DNA from: MGML01 sp034416335
GTDB taxonomy: Bacteria > Chloroflexota > Dehalococcoidia > Dehalococcoidales > UBA2162
DNA: 64,000 bases
Direction: 5' to 3'
NCBI GenBank assembly: GCA_034416335.1
Contig: DAOULV010000018.1
Location: forward strand, 62,001 to 126,000
The notes beneath the pieces are model-generated. The model worked only from the letters and a program-made list of their open reading frames with translations, had not been told where the DNA came from and made no database searches. The position numbers and the translations under genes are program-made. This document shows, piece by piece, positions 34,650 through 44,068 of this stretch; positions within the stretch are counted from its first letter, which is position 1; every line of letters starts with the position of its first letter.

Positions 34650-36548
34650 CTACTGTTCCGGAATCATATCAGCCATCCCAAGGGAAGATAATGTCTCAGG
34701 CAGGGGTATACCGGTGTTCTTATCCCATCCCCTGAGGTAGTAATACTCTCTCAGCATATCGGTGAATTTATCTCTGTCAAGGACGTTACCTGTGACATTA
34801 ACCGACTCGTCACCCGGCCCGGGAACCAGCAAAGGACGTGCTGATTTCAGCGGTTCGGTGAAGTTAAATTCCGGTGGGAAATCGTCATGCGGCAGTTTCC
34901 TGCCTTCCCGTATCATTATCATCCTCTGAACGTTCATGATTCGTTCCGCACAGCGATCGATTTCCTTACTGTCAACTCCGGTGACTGCAGTGAATATTTC
35001 AGCTTCAAGATCAGGGTCTCCAACCGGGTCAGGCTTGCTGAATGAGTAGACAATCGGCCAGCCGGAATCACACAGACCGAGGCTGTCTTCGGTGTATGCC
35101 CGGTTCTGTATTTTAACGGCTGCCAGCGCTTTACCTTCATAGCTGGAGACATTCGCCGCGGCGGCGCTGCCCCAGAATGCTTCAGCTATCCTCCTGAAAA
35201 CTTCGGAAGTTACGGGACTCACATCCGGGTTCATCAGGTTAGCCGCCCAGGCTGCCCTGGCAAAACCGCCGTGAACGAGGGGACGGCTCATCCGGGGTTC
35301 CATAGGATCGAGGAGTGAGTGGACGACCGATGAACGGGGCAGATTGGCGTCGTTTTCCCCGACCGGCACCACTCCGGGGTTAAGCAGCTCCCGGGCTTTT
35401 TGGGGAGCCTTTGCGGCGGCTCTGAACAGACCTTCGGCAAGCAGTTCACCGAAGCCTTCACGATAAGCTATCGAATGCAGCAGTCGTTCTAAAAATTCAG
35501 CAGTGCCTATTTTTGAAAGCGGCAGACCGGTCTCTTCCTCGGTGAGTACGTTCGCCTGATAGCAGTCATAAAGCCAGTTAATCATGCTGCGGAGTTCGAA
35601 GGTGCATATGGAGTAATCATTCGCCAGGACAGGCGCGTTATAAAAGGTATCCACCGGTTCATCTTCACGGGAATACTTCCAGGGCATGTAGTATTCCATT
35701 GCCTCACAACGGCGGTAATCTTCAAGGTCGGACCTGTCTCCGTATCGGTATTTATTCCTGATACAGGTCAATCCGCACTGGTAGCAGCCGCCTTTACCGA
35801 TAGCTTTCAGCAAATGACCGTGACCGCTCATCGTCACGTCGGGAGGAATGGTCAGATCAAGGCGTTTGCTTATCTGGATGGTGTACCGGTTGAGTTCTTT
35901 CAGTTTTGCTGAGTCAAACACCGAAGGTCTGCCGGTGCCTTTTACAGCCACGGCTTTCAGATTTTTCGAAGCCATAACTGCGCCGAAACCAGCGGTTGAA
36001 GTGGACTGGTGTGAACCGAAAATGATTGCGCTTCTAACCCGGTTTTCACCGGCGACACCCGTAGTCAGGAATTTTGTCCTGTCTCCGTGGGTCTGGAGAA
36101 GAATATCTCCGACGTGGTACGTCCCTTCTCCCCGGAGTGACGAAGCATCAAGCAACTCTACGCTGTCATCATCAATCATCAGATAAACCGGCTGTGAAGC
36201 ACGTCCGGTAACAACTATACCGTCGAATCCAGCCTTTTTAAGTTCCGCCGGGAAAAATCCTCCGATATTGCCGTAGCAGTACTGTTCCGGATAAGCCATC
36301 GGTGACTTACCCGTAACCGCCATACGGGTGGCTCCCTGGGCGCCGGTGGCTACCAGCGGTCCGGTCATAAATATCAGGTGATTTGCAGCGTCAAAGGCAT
36401 CAATCTCCGGTCTTACCGTTTCCCAGTAAAGCCTTGAAGCGATACCGCGTCCGCCGAGATATTTTTCAGCATATGGTTGCGTCGAGAAATCTGAGATCTT
36501 GGATGAGGTCAGGTCGACGTGCAGAATTTTACCCATCCATCCGTGCAT
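34650..36548 (-). CDS. Aldehyde:ferredoxin oxidoreductase (tungsten enzyme) 1
   Basis: A 632-aa AOR-family enzyme. The N-terminal pterin-binding part starts GWMGKILHVDLTSSKI and has GGRGIASRLYW near 32-42. The [4Fe-4S] ligands are CYQCGLTC near 269-276 plus a distal Cys in DSLGLCDSGW. Family members oxidise aldehydes to carboxylic acids with ferredoxin and a W-bis-pterin cofactor. Substrate class cannot be told from this. It is flanked on both sides by TIGR04076 genes on the same strand. Confidence 0.92.
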   Translation of the reverse strand: MHGWMGKILHVDLTSSKISDFSTQPYAEKYLGGRGIASRLYWETVRPEIDAFDAANHLIFMTGPLVATGAQGATRMAVTGKSPMAYPEQYCYGNIGGFFPAELKKAGFDGIVVTGRASQPVYLMIDDDSVELLDASSLRGEGTYHVGDILLQTHGDRTKFLTTGVAGENRVRSAIIFGSHQSTSTAGFGAVMASKNLKAVAVKGTGRPSVFDSAKLKELNRYTIQISKRLDLTIPPDVTMSGHGHLLKAIGKGGCYQCGLTCIRNKYRYGDRSDLEDYRRCEAMEYYMPWKYSREDEPVDTFYNAPVLANDYSICTFELRSMINWLYDCYQANVLTEEETGLPLSKIGTAEFLERLLHSIAYREGFGELLAEGLFRAAAKAPQKARELLNPGVVPVGENDANLPRSSVVHSLLDPMEPRMSRPLVHGGFARAAWAANLMNPDVSPVTSEVFRRIAEAFWGSAAAANVSSYEGKALAAVKIQNRAYTEDSLGLCDSGWPIVYSFSKPDPVGDPDLEAEIFTAVTGVDSKEIDRCAERIMNVQRMIMIREGRKLPHDDFPPEFNFTEPLKSARPLLVPGPGDESVNVTGNVLDRDKFTDMLREYYYLRGWDKNTGIPLPETLSSLGMADMIPEQ

Positions 36549-36590
36549 AATAACACCTCAAATAATTGATGGATTATATAGTGTCCAGAA

Positions 36591-37376
36591 TCACATTCTC
36601 AGGGCTTCTTTTTCTTCTGCTGACAGGCTGGAGATAAAATCTGCCAGCTTGTCTTTACCTTGACTGGTTATGGTTACCTTGCCTTCTCTATCGCCTTCAA
36701 GCTTGACATAATCCAGGACAGCGAGTTCGCCTACGAGCGTCCAGATGATATTCTGCCCGAGGGTGGGATATATATTATCTCTTTCGTCATCGTCATATTC
36801 TTCTATTATCCTGTTAACGGCAATACCGGGTTTTTTAGATATCTTGTTCAGCATTCCCAAAGCCCTTCGGGTATAGGGAAGGCCGTCGCCATAATCCACC
36901 AAGTCGAAGGCTTCCAGTTCCATCCGCATCAGGGTGTGACTATCTCCGCAGACCAGAGTCTCTTTTTGCCTGATACCGGTGCCCGGACCTCCGAGTAATT
37001 CGGCCCCGCCCGGCGGGTCATCGAATAAAGTAACATCGGGAATGTATTTATAGTTCTGCTCCGGTCTTTCAAGGGTCGGTCTGAAACCCACTCCGTCATA
37101 CTTCTTGTATGCAGGGTCATATACGCTGTACGGCGAATGAAAAAAAGGCACGTAAGAGTTTGGCAGTTCACCCTCTTTGTGCCTTCCGCCGGATACGTAT
37201 AAAATACTCACCTTATCGGCGAAAGGGCGCAGGATGGAGGGACAGATGCGACCGATGAATTTTTCACCGTCCCAGACGACAGTATCTCCTATTTTATACT
37301 GGAAATGGCAGGGATGTTTTTCTTCATCATTATCGAATCCCAGAACAGTCGCTCTTACTTTAAACATTCGTCTCAC
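36591..37376 (-). CDS. TIGR04076 family protein (AOR-associated), copy 2
   Basis: The 261-aa paralogue of the 33965-34627 protein shows the same CHFQYKIGDTVVWDGEKF segment near 19-36 and KKYDGVGFRP near 93-102, then the same winged-helix-like tail (RRALGMLNKISKKPGIAVNRIIEEYD). It is the first gene of the operon, 42 nt ahead of the AOR, with the ribosome site AGGAGTGAG before the ATG. The two copies are clearly diverged, so they may form a heterodimer or act on different partners. Confidence 0.75.
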   Translation of the reverse strand: MRRMFKVRATVLGFDNDEEKHPCHFQYKIGDTVVWDGEKFIGRICPSILRPFADKVSILYVSGGRHKEGELPNSYVPFFHSPYSVYDPAYKKYDGVGFRPTLERPEQNYKYIPDVTLFDDPPGGAELLGGPGTGIRQKETLVCGDSHTLMRMELEAFDLVDYGDGLPYTRRALGMLNKISKKPGIAVNRIIEEYDDDERDNIYPTLGQNIIWTLVGELAVLDYVKLEGDREGKVTITSQGKDKLADFISSLSAEEKEALRM

Positions 37377-37424
37377 TCCTTTATTATTAACGGATACAGG
37401 ATACGGGATATAAAGATTGTTATC

Positions 37425-37430
37425 GGTTAT
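37425..37430 (+). promoter_or_regulatory. TATAAT box in the divergent AOR intergenic region
   Basis: GGTTATAATAG lies in the 200-bp gap between the two divergent AOR operons and reads toward the DctP-like gene. It may give a long 5' leader of about 140 nt. No repeated operator could be recognised here by eye. Confidence 0.35.
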
Positions 37431-37577
37431 AATAGTCTACCCGACCGATAAACGCAAAGATGTAATATCATTTGATGTCAACTATAGCAGAATGAAAAAA
37501 AGAATTCTAAAATATAGACCCGGTCGTGTACGTATATCCTGGCACAGACTGAGGGGTGGTGCCGGGAGATATGACTT

Positions 37578-38540
37578 ATGAACATTGATATGGAGAAAAA
37601 GGTGAAACTGGTATTTCATAATATTCATAATCATGGCACGGATATAGCCGAGTTGTGGATGAATGAATTAGAAAGTCGTTCCGAAGGCAGAGTAAGTTTC
37701 AGAAAAACCGAAGGTAATGAACAAAAACTGATTAACGATGCAGATATTGTACGGGACGTTCCGGCTTCAGACAGCAGTTATCCGCTGCTGAACCTTGTCC
37801 AGATACCTTTTATCTTCCCCAGCTCATCTGTCGGTAGCAGAGTTATCGCTCAGCTTTATGCCGAATTTCCGGAATTGAGAAGGGAACTGAATGATAATAA
37901 GGTATTAGGGCTTGGTACAGGTGCGTTAATGGCTGTATTTTCTAACAAATCTAAAGGACCAATCCGCACTCTGGAAGATTTTAAGGGAGCCAGGATAAGG
38001 TCACTCTCTTTAATGGACAGTATTTTCATGGCTCTGGGTGCAACACCGGTAGGAGTGGGATGGTTCGATATGGATCGAATGCTGGGCGCGGGAGAGATTG
38101 ACGCAGTTTTTCTGGGTATCATGCCGTCATTTGTGTTTAAACTGGCGGAAGGATCGGCACCTTACTGTACCATTACCGGCAGCAAGTCCATATCGATGCA
38201 TCCGATGCGCATATATATGAAATGGGATATCTGGAACAGCCTGCCTCCCGATATACGGGACATTATCGGCGGACTTGGTCCTTCCGGTGCCGATTGCTGG
38301 TACGCCGTACAGAACGGGGGTGATTCCGATAATCATTTGAAAGAAGCACTGGAATATATAAGGCAGAATGGTGAAATAATTGAAGTGCGTGAGGAAGAAA
38401 TACGAAGGTGGGACAAGGTAATTCAGGCTGAAGTTGAAGCGATAATAGACGGAGTAGAAAACAGGGGGCTGCCTGCCCGTCGATTTTATACCAGGATGCT
38501 TGAATTAGTACGGGAGTGCGACACCGCAGCTAAGGAATAA
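37578..38540 (+). CDS. DctP-type TRAP solute-binding protein without signal peptide
   Basis: The 320-aa protein follows the DctP fold: GTGALMAVFSNKSKGPIRTLEDFKGARIR spans about 110-138 and MALGATPVGVGWFDMDRMLGAGEIDAVF about 150-177, the canonical hinge and ligand region. It begins MNIDMEKKVKLVFHN with no hydrophobic stretch. An in-frame TGA lies two codons before the ATG, so no longer start is possible. No TRAP permease genes (DctQ/DctM) are in the window. It may be a cytoplasmic ligand carrier or sensor. Confidence 0.7.
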   Translation: MNIDMEKKVKLVFHNIHNHGTDIAELWMNELESRSEGRVSFRKTEGNEQKLINDADIVRDVPASDSSYPLLNLVQIPFIFPSSSVGSRVIAQLYAEFPELRRELNDNKVLGLGTGALMAVFSNKSKGPIRTLEDFKGARIRSLSLMDSIFMALGATPVGVGWFDMDRMLGAGEIDAVFLGIMPSFVFKLAEGSAPYCTITGSKSISMHPMRIYMKWDIWNSLPPDIRDIIGGLGPSGADCWYAVQNGGDSDNHLKEALEYIRQNGEIIEVREEEIRRWDKVIQAEVEAIIDGVENRGLPARRFYTRMLELVRECDTAAKE

Positions 38541-38563
38541 ACTCACAGGAAGAGGAAAGTAAA

Positions 38564-39286
38564 ATGGACCTGAAATTGACAGATAAAGTAGCACTGGTGA
38601 CCGGTACGGGAAGCCGGATAGGATATGGCAGGGCTATTGCTGTGACCCTGGCGCGGGAGGGATGCGATGTTATCTCAGCAGATATCGACCTTGACGGGGC
38701 GATGGAAACGGCGGTAGAAATCAGGAAAGAGGGACGTAGAGCACTGGCGGTTAAGGTTGATGTCAGGAACCGGGGTGAAGTGGACACGATGGTTAAAAAG
38801 AGTCTGGATGAATTCGGCAGGATCGATATACTGATAAACAATGCCGGCGTCAGCAGCAGGTGGAAACCGTTCCTTGAGATGAGCAGGGAAGACTGGGACT
38901 ACGATATCGGCGTTAACCTTTACGGACAGATGAATGTGGCCCAGGCGGTACTTCCGCATATGATATCGCAAAAGTCCGGAAGGATAATCAATACCTCGGG
39001 AGGACAGGGTATCCCCGGGATTTCTCTGTACGGGGCATCCAAAGGCGCGGTTGTACAGTGGACAAAAGCGCTGGCAAGAGAAGTCGCTCAATACGGGGTG
39101 ATAGTCTCAGCTTATTCTCCCGGCCTCGGGGCTACGGGACTTACTGCGGATGACCCGCGGGAGATGGAAAACCTGGCAAAGGACAACCTTCTCGGAAGGC
39201 TTTGCACTCCCGAGGACGTTGGTACGCTGGTGGCGTTTATGGCTTCCGAAATCAGCAGTTACTTTGCCTCTTCATTCAGCAATTAA
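38564..39286 (+). CDS. SDR-family oxidoreductase, C-terminus short
   Basis: A 240-aa short-chain dehydrogenase: TGTGSRIGYGRAIA near 14-27 (cofactor loop), NNAG near 92-95, and catalytic YGASK near 155-159. Substrate unknown. Normally these enzymes end in a ...SSYITGQ(x)INVDGG segment; this protein instead ends SSYFASSFSN shortly before that point, so about ten residues are missing. It is in an operon with the DctP-like protein (23 nt before) and the ferredoxin. Confidence 0.8.
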   Translation: MDLKLTDKVALVTGTGSRIGYGRAIAVTLAREGCDVISADIDLDGAMETAVEIRKEGRRALAVKVDVRNRGEVDTMVKKSLDEFGRIDILINNAGVSSRWKPFLEMSREDWDYDIGVNLYGQMNVAQAVLPHMISQKSGRIINTSGGQGIPGISLYGASKGAVVQWTKALAREVAQYGVIVSAYSPGLGATGLTADDPREMENLAKDNLLGRLCTPEDVGTLVAFMASEISSYFASSFSN

Positions 39287-39317
39287 AAAAATTAAACCTG
39301 AAGGAGGTGTTGTCGTT

Positions 39318-40037
39318 ATGACTGAGAAAAATGTCAGGTGTATCTGCCCTTATTGTGAGGAGGAATTCGATACAATCCTTGCTTTGCAGGAACACCTCGA
39401 AGGCAACCACCTGACTGGCACGGAAACACAACAGATATGGGGAAGAGAGATTTATCCCCAGCCGGGTGGCGTGGCATTTATCGATTCGGATGTGATGAAA
39501 TGCGTGGGATGCGGTTTATGTGCCGAAGCCTGCTCGATTCAGCACTTCGGCGTTATTAACAAGGACTACGCCCGGATTTACGTACGAAAGTATCTCCTGC
39601 CTTTGCCCAAGGCAATCGTGGTGACGTGCTGCCAGTGCCAGGAAGAAGAAAGGCGGTGTGAACAAGCCTGCCCTGTAACACCGCCGGCGATTTACTTTGA
39701 TAATAATACGCTACATATGGTGGTTGATAAAGAGAGGTGCACAGGATGCCTATTGTGCAGAGATGCCTGTGGAACCGAGGCTGTAAGGAGCAATCCGGAA
39801 ATATCCGATAAGCCTTTTGTCTGTGACCTCTGCGACACTGATAATAACGGCGAGAGGAATCCACAATGTGTGGAGATATGCCCGATGACCGCACTATATT
39901 TCCACGACCAGAATGAGCGCGGTCGACCCCTCAGGGATAGTTTTCGGAAGAGTTCCGACGAAAAAGCGGAGATGGTTGCCAGAAGACTATATCCACTGAC
40001 CAGGGACAGCCTGGCTTTCCCTGTCTGGAAACCGTAA
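39318..40037 (+). CDS. Polyferredoxin with N-terminal zinc-finger-like motif (AOR partner)
   Basis: About 239 aa. I choose the ATG at 39318, preceded by AGGAGGTG at 39302-39309. Residues 8-31 form a C2H2-like finger (CPYCEEEF..ALQEHLEGNH). Then follow ferredoxin clusters: CVGCGLCAEAC near 58-68, CCQCQEEERRCEQACP near 98-113, CTGCLLCRDAC near 136-146, and CDLCDTD...CVEICP. This resembles the four-cluster subunits (AorB/HycB type) that carry electrons from AOR. It directly precedes an AOR gene (21 nt). Confidence 0.82.
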   Translation: MTEKNVRCICPYCEEEFDTILALQEHLEGNHLTGTETQQIWGREIYPQPGGVAFIDSDVMKCVGCGLCAEACSIQHFGVINKDYARIYVRKYLLPLPKAIVVTCCQCQEEERRCEQACPVTPPAIYFDNNTLHMVVDKERCTGCLLCRDACGTEAVRSNPEISDKPFVCDLCDTDNNGERNPQCVEICPMTALYFHDQNERGRPLRDSFRKSSDEKAEMVARRLYPLTRDSLAFPVWKP

Positions 40038-40058
40038 TCCGTAAACAGGAGATTTTAG

Positions 40059-41837
40059 ATGGAAGAGATAAGATTTAACCTGCTTGAAGTGAATTTATCC
40101 ACCGGAGACAGCCGGGTGCTGGATGTGACGGAGGACGTAAAAACATACCTGGGAGGAAATGGCCTCGGCAATAAATTGATATGGGACCTGGTTCCACCGG
40201 GGACCGACCCTTTCAGCCCTGAAAACGTCCTCCATATCGGCGTCGGGCCGATTACAGGTCTGGTCGGTACTAAAGTGAGTTGCTCGTTTATATCGCCACT
40301 GACCGGCTGGGCGGGTGAAGCCACGGTATCAGGCTATCTCGGTGACGAGATAATGAGGTCAGGTTTTAACACCGGAATCCTGATAAGAGGTAAAGCCAGT
40401 CAACCGGTCTATCTGATGGTCTATAACGATAAAGTGGAAATCAGGGAAGCTTCCGATTTGTGGGGTCAGTACCTGGTCAAGACGGAAAACACCCTGCGCG
40501 ACAGATTATACCGGGAGACAGGTCAGGAATTCGGTACGCTGTGTATCGGACCTGCCGGTGAAAATCTGGTAAGGTTTGCCAGCGTGTCCACTGAAAACGT
40601 ACACAGTGCGGCGAAGAACGGTGTCGGAGCTGTATTCGGTTCGAAGAACCTTAAAGCCGTAGCAGTTAAGGGTACGAGGACGCCCCCGTATGCCGACCAC
40701 CGGAAAGTCTGGGAACTCAGGAAAAAATACACGATGCACCAGGCTACGGCGGTACAAAAAAACCCCGGTTGGGCAAGGTACGGTGCCAACGGCGGGATGC
40801 GGGCTTTACTAAATCACGGCGGGGATATTTTCAAGAACGGGCATATATCCTGGAACCCGGTAGCCGATAAAAGCGATCATTTTGACCACGAGTTAAGCTA
40901 CCGTGTCTGGACCGACGGCTGCCCGGGATGTGCCACTCCCTGTTTTATGCCTTATTTCAAGAACACGGCTCACGGCGCTTTCAGCGGTGAATTAAGGCAC
41001 GGTAATACGGCGGGTCTATGCGGCAATGCGATGATGGGGTTTGATGAGGTGCAGGAGATAAATTCACTGCTTGAGGAATTTGGTGTGGATGCCGAAGATA
41101 TGCAGGGACATATAGCCTGGGCAATGGACCTGTATGAAAACGGCATTATTACGAAAGAGGACCTGGGCGGTATCGACCTTAAATGGGGCGACCGTGATGC
41201 AGCCCTTGAGCTGATGAAGAAGATAGTCTACAAGGAAGGCAGTGCTCCGGCTGCGATGGCGGAAGGGTACTGGCGTGCCATCGAAGCGTTCGGAGCCGAA
41301 TCAGCCTGGTATGCCTGGCATTCGAGCACCAACAGTTCGGTTCCAAGGTACGATGTCAGGAATAGAAATGTCGGCAATGCACTTATTAACGGGACAGGTC
41401 ATGGCGGGGGCAGCGGTCTCTATGACGCGGCAACGATGTGCCTGTTTTCCGCGTTTCCTTTTTACCCCATATTCGGGCAGCCGGACGAGGTATTCAGGAT
41501 TTTCAGTAATGCCGCCTGCGGATGGGACCTGACCAGAAAACAAATAAATGACATTGTACAGCGAAATAGCTATTTAAGCAGGTGTGTCAGCCTCAGGCAG
41601 GGATTTCGTCCGGAAACGAATGAGCATTTACCGCAGCGGGCTTTCGAAGAAGCGGTGACCGATAAGTACGGCAATACATGGGTGTGGACAAAGGATGAAT
41701 GGGAAGAAGCGAAAAAGAAGCATTACACCGGAATGCTGAATCTTACCGAGAAAGGGCTGCCGAAGAAAGAGGAACTGAAGCGGCTTGGCCTTGAATTCGT
41801 GCTTCCCGAGCTGGAATCTCTGAAGGTAATCGGCTGA
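40059..41837 (+). CDS. Aldehyde:ferredoxin oxidoreductase (tungsten enzyme) 2
   Basis: The 592-aa AOR-family protein has GGNGLGNKLIWDLVP near 29-43, the cluster motif CPGCATPC near 288-295 and the distal Cys in AATMCLFSAFPF. It differs from the other AOR of the window in its N-terminal start and substrate-side loops, so probably acts on a different aldehyde. The preceding ferredoxin supplies electron transfer. Last gene of the plus-strand operon. Confidence 0.92.
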   Translation: MEEIRFNLLEVNLSTGDSRVLDVTEDVKTYLGGNGLGNKLIWDLVPPGTDPFSPENVLHIGVGPITGLVGTKVSCSFISPLTGWAGEATVSGYLGDEIMRSGFNTGILIRGKASQPVYLMVYNDKVEIREASDLWGQYLVKTENTLRDRLYRETGQEFGTLCIGPAGENLVRFASVSTENVHSAAKNGVGAVFGSKNLKAVAVKGTRTPPYADHRKVWELRKKYTMHQATAVQKNPGWARYGANGGMRALLNHGGDIFKNGHISWNPVADKSDHFDHELSYRVWTDGCPGCATPCFMPYFKNTAHGAFSGELRHGNTAGLCGNAMMGFDEVQEINSLLEEFGVDAEDMQGHIAWAMDLYENGIITKEDLGGIDLKWGDRDAALELMKKIVYKEGSAPAAMAEGYWRAIEAFGAESAWYAWHSSTNSSVPRYDVRNRNVGNALINGTGHGGGSGLYDAATMCLFSAFPFYPIFGQPDEVFRIFSNAACGWDLTRKQINDIVQRNSYLSRCVSLRQGFRPETNEHLPQRAFEEAVTDKYGNTWVWTKDEWEEAKKKHYTGMLNLTEKGLPKKEELKRLGLEFVLPELESLKVIG

Positions 41838-42101
41838 GACTCCTTGTATCGGTAAGAAGACTAGAATTTCATGCAAGTCAGATCCAGCTTGTTTCAGGTG
41901 GAGTTTGACTCTCTTCCGCCTCCACTATAAATTTTGGTCTTTTAGATTCAGATCATACGATACATCGAAAAGAATATATCTATAGTCTACTATCGGTATA
42001 AAAAAGTTAATCCTTCGGGTGGCTCGGGGTGCTTGACTGTGACATGTATCCGCTCTTAAGCCAACCAACCTGTTGATTATTCCCTTTTTCAGGAATATTT
42101 G

Positions 42102-43253
42102 CTAAATCACTGCAGCAATCGCCATGTCGGACAAGCGCTGGTAGCTTACGGTGTCGTTGAAGTGTTCAAGCAGCCCGGAACGCAGAAATACAAAAGTGAC
42201 ATCGTTTTCCGGGTCTACCCAGAACCCGGTGCCGCCCAGTCCGAATTTACCGAAGGTACCCGGTGACGTGAAATTACCCATGCTGTTGGGACTGACGCCT
42301 TCACCGCGGATCAGCAGGTCCAGGCCAATATTTGCCGGAGGAGGCTGCACGTCATGCGTCTCCATTACCCGGATATAATAATCGTTAACCAGGATACCGG
42401 TTTGAACCGATGTAGCCTTTTTCACTGATGCGGGAGACAGAATACGCACTCCGTCAAGCTCTCCGCCGCGACGCAGCATCTCGGCGAAGCGAAACAGATC
42501 GTAGGCAGTGGACACGCAGCCCATCCAGGGTATCTCGGCATCCTCGGTGATAAACGAATTGTGATTTTCAACTTCTTCCCCAGACATATCCCCAAAATCC
42601 GGATCGTGGGCGACGATCGGAACGATACGCGAGCTTAAATCCCGACGCCTGCCCATTGCTGAGTCTTTCATTCCCAGGGGACCGAAAAGTTTTTCCTGAA
42701 AGATATCGCGTAAAGCTCTCTTTTTTCCATCAAGACGGCGAATTATCTCTCCAAGCAGCGCATGACCCCATAGCGGGCTGTAACTCACAAATCTACCCGG
42801 GACAGCAACCAGGTCGAGTTTGCAGATTTCTTTAACGACCGCATCCAGGTTTCCCATCAGCCCGGCTTTAACCGGGAAAAGAACGGGAGGAGAGCCAGCC
42901 GTGTGAGTTATGAGGTTAAAGACCGTTACCGTTTGTTTGTCTTTTCCTTTGAACTCCGGAATAATGTCGGCAACCTGTGTAGTCAAGGCAAGTTCGCCGC
43001 GTTCGATTAACGACAGGACAATCACATCTGTAAATGCCTTGGTAACAGAAAGGATGTTGAATACATCGTCAGTGTGCAACGGGCGATCAGCAGCACGGTC
43101 GGCAAAACCTATCGCTTCATGCAAACCGATTTCTCCGTGACGTGCTACGATGATTGCAGCACCATCGTAGACATCATCTTCGATATCCTGATGGATTGCC
43201 CGGGAGAGCCGGGTGAGCTGGGCTTTATTGAGTTCGGATGGTTTGCTAGGCAT
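42102..43253 (-). CDS. Serine hydrolase, beta-lactamase/esterase EstB family
   Basis: A 383-aa class C beta-lactamase-fold serine hydrolase. SVTK near residues 70-73 is the SxxK catalytic motif and YSPLWG near 151-156 holds the second-motif tyrosine. A C-terminal GLGGTGFWVDPENDVTFVFL gives the KTG-equivalent strand. No signal peptide is apparent, so the protein is cytoplasmic and more likely an esterase or peptidase-like hydrolase than a resistance enzyme. Last gene of the 49057-to-42102 operon. Confidence 0.85.
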   Translation of the reverse strand: MPSKPSELNKAQLTRLSRAIHQDIEDDVYDGAAIIVARHGEIGLHEAIGFADRAADRPLHTDDVFNILSVTKAFTDVIVLSLIERGELALTTQVADIIPEFKGKDKQTVTVFNLITHTAGSPPVLFPVKAGLMGNLDAVVKEICKLDLVAVPGRFVSYSPLWGHALLGEIIRRLDGKKRALRDIFQEKLFGPLGMKDSAMGRRRDLSSRIVPIVAHDPDFGDMSGEEVENHNSFITEDAEIPWMGCVSTAYDLFRFAEMLRRGGELDGVRILSPASVKKATSVQTGILVNDYYIRVMETHDVQPPPANIGLDLLIRGEGVSPNSMGNFTSPGTFGKFGLGGTGFWVDPENDVTFVFLRSGLLEHFNDTVSYQRLSDMAIAAVI

Positions 43254-43273
43254 AGTGACTCCTCCTGGTAAGG

Positions 43274-44038
43274 TTATTTGTTCAACAGTCCTCCACTGAC
43301 GAGTATTCGGTCGCCGGTAACGTATCTTGAGAGGTCTGATGCCAGGAACAGGGCAGCGTCTGCTATGTCTTCGGGCGCAGCTACTCGTCCCAGGGGAATA
43401 ATCTGGTCCAATTCGGAAAAGTATTCCTCTTTCGTCAGGTTAGCAGGTCTCACTGCATCGTGCAGGTCGGTTCGCGTAATGCCGGGTAAAAGTGAATTGA
43501 CGCAGATATTATCTTTTGCAACATTTGTCGCCAAACACCGGGACAGCATGACGACACCGCTTTTCGCGGCGCAATAATCGGCTATTACGGGTGAAGGTGC
43601 CAGCGCTCCCAGCGAACCTACGTTGATGATTTTCCCATATTTCCGTTCCTGCATGTGCGGCACAACGGCTTTGCAGCACAGGAAAACCCCTTTCAGGTTA
43701 ACATCGAGCGTCCGGTCCCATTCTTCTTCGGTCATTTCGATGAAAGGCCGTTCCGGAGGGGATACAGCCGCGTTATTTACCATGATATCTATCTTTTGAA
43801 ACGTATCTAACGCACGCTGAATCATTTCCTGTATCTGCGCATATTTCGAAACATCGCAGCGGACGAATATCCCTTCACTTTTCCTTTCGGAGATCTGTCT
43901 GAGCGTTTCTTTGGCTTCTTCCTCACGCAGGTCCGCAATAACGATTTTACATCCTTCTTCGGCAAACCTGATCGCCATGGCCCGTCCGATTCCACGGGCT
44001 CCTCCGGTGATTATCGCAATCCTGTTTGTAAGTAACAT
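43274..44038 (-). CDS. SDR-family oxidoreductase (FabG-like)
   Basis: A 254-aa short-chain dehydrogenase with TGGARGIG near 12-19, NNAA near 88-91 (in place of NNAG) and YCAAKSG near 154-160 (YxxxK). The C-terminal VTGDRILVSGGLL is intact. Cofactor site ADLREEE suggests NAD(H) preference (acidic residue after the second strand). Substrate unknown. In operon with the next SDR (30-nt gap). Confidence 0.88.
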   Translation of the reverse strand: MLLTNRIAIITGGARGIGRAMAIRFAEEGCKIVIADLREEEAKETLRQISERKSEGIFVRCDVSKYAQIQEMIQRALDTFQKIDIMVNNAAVSPPERPFIEMTEEEWDRTLDVNLKGVFLCCKAVVPHMQERKYGKIINVGSLGALAPSPVIADYCAAKSGVVMLSRCLATNVAKDNICVNSLLPGITRTDLHDAVRPANLTKEEYFSELDQIIPLGRVAAPEDIADAALFLASDLSRYVTGDRILVSGGLLNK

Positions 44039-44068
44039 CTTCTCATCTCCAGGTTGTTTTAGCGGTTT

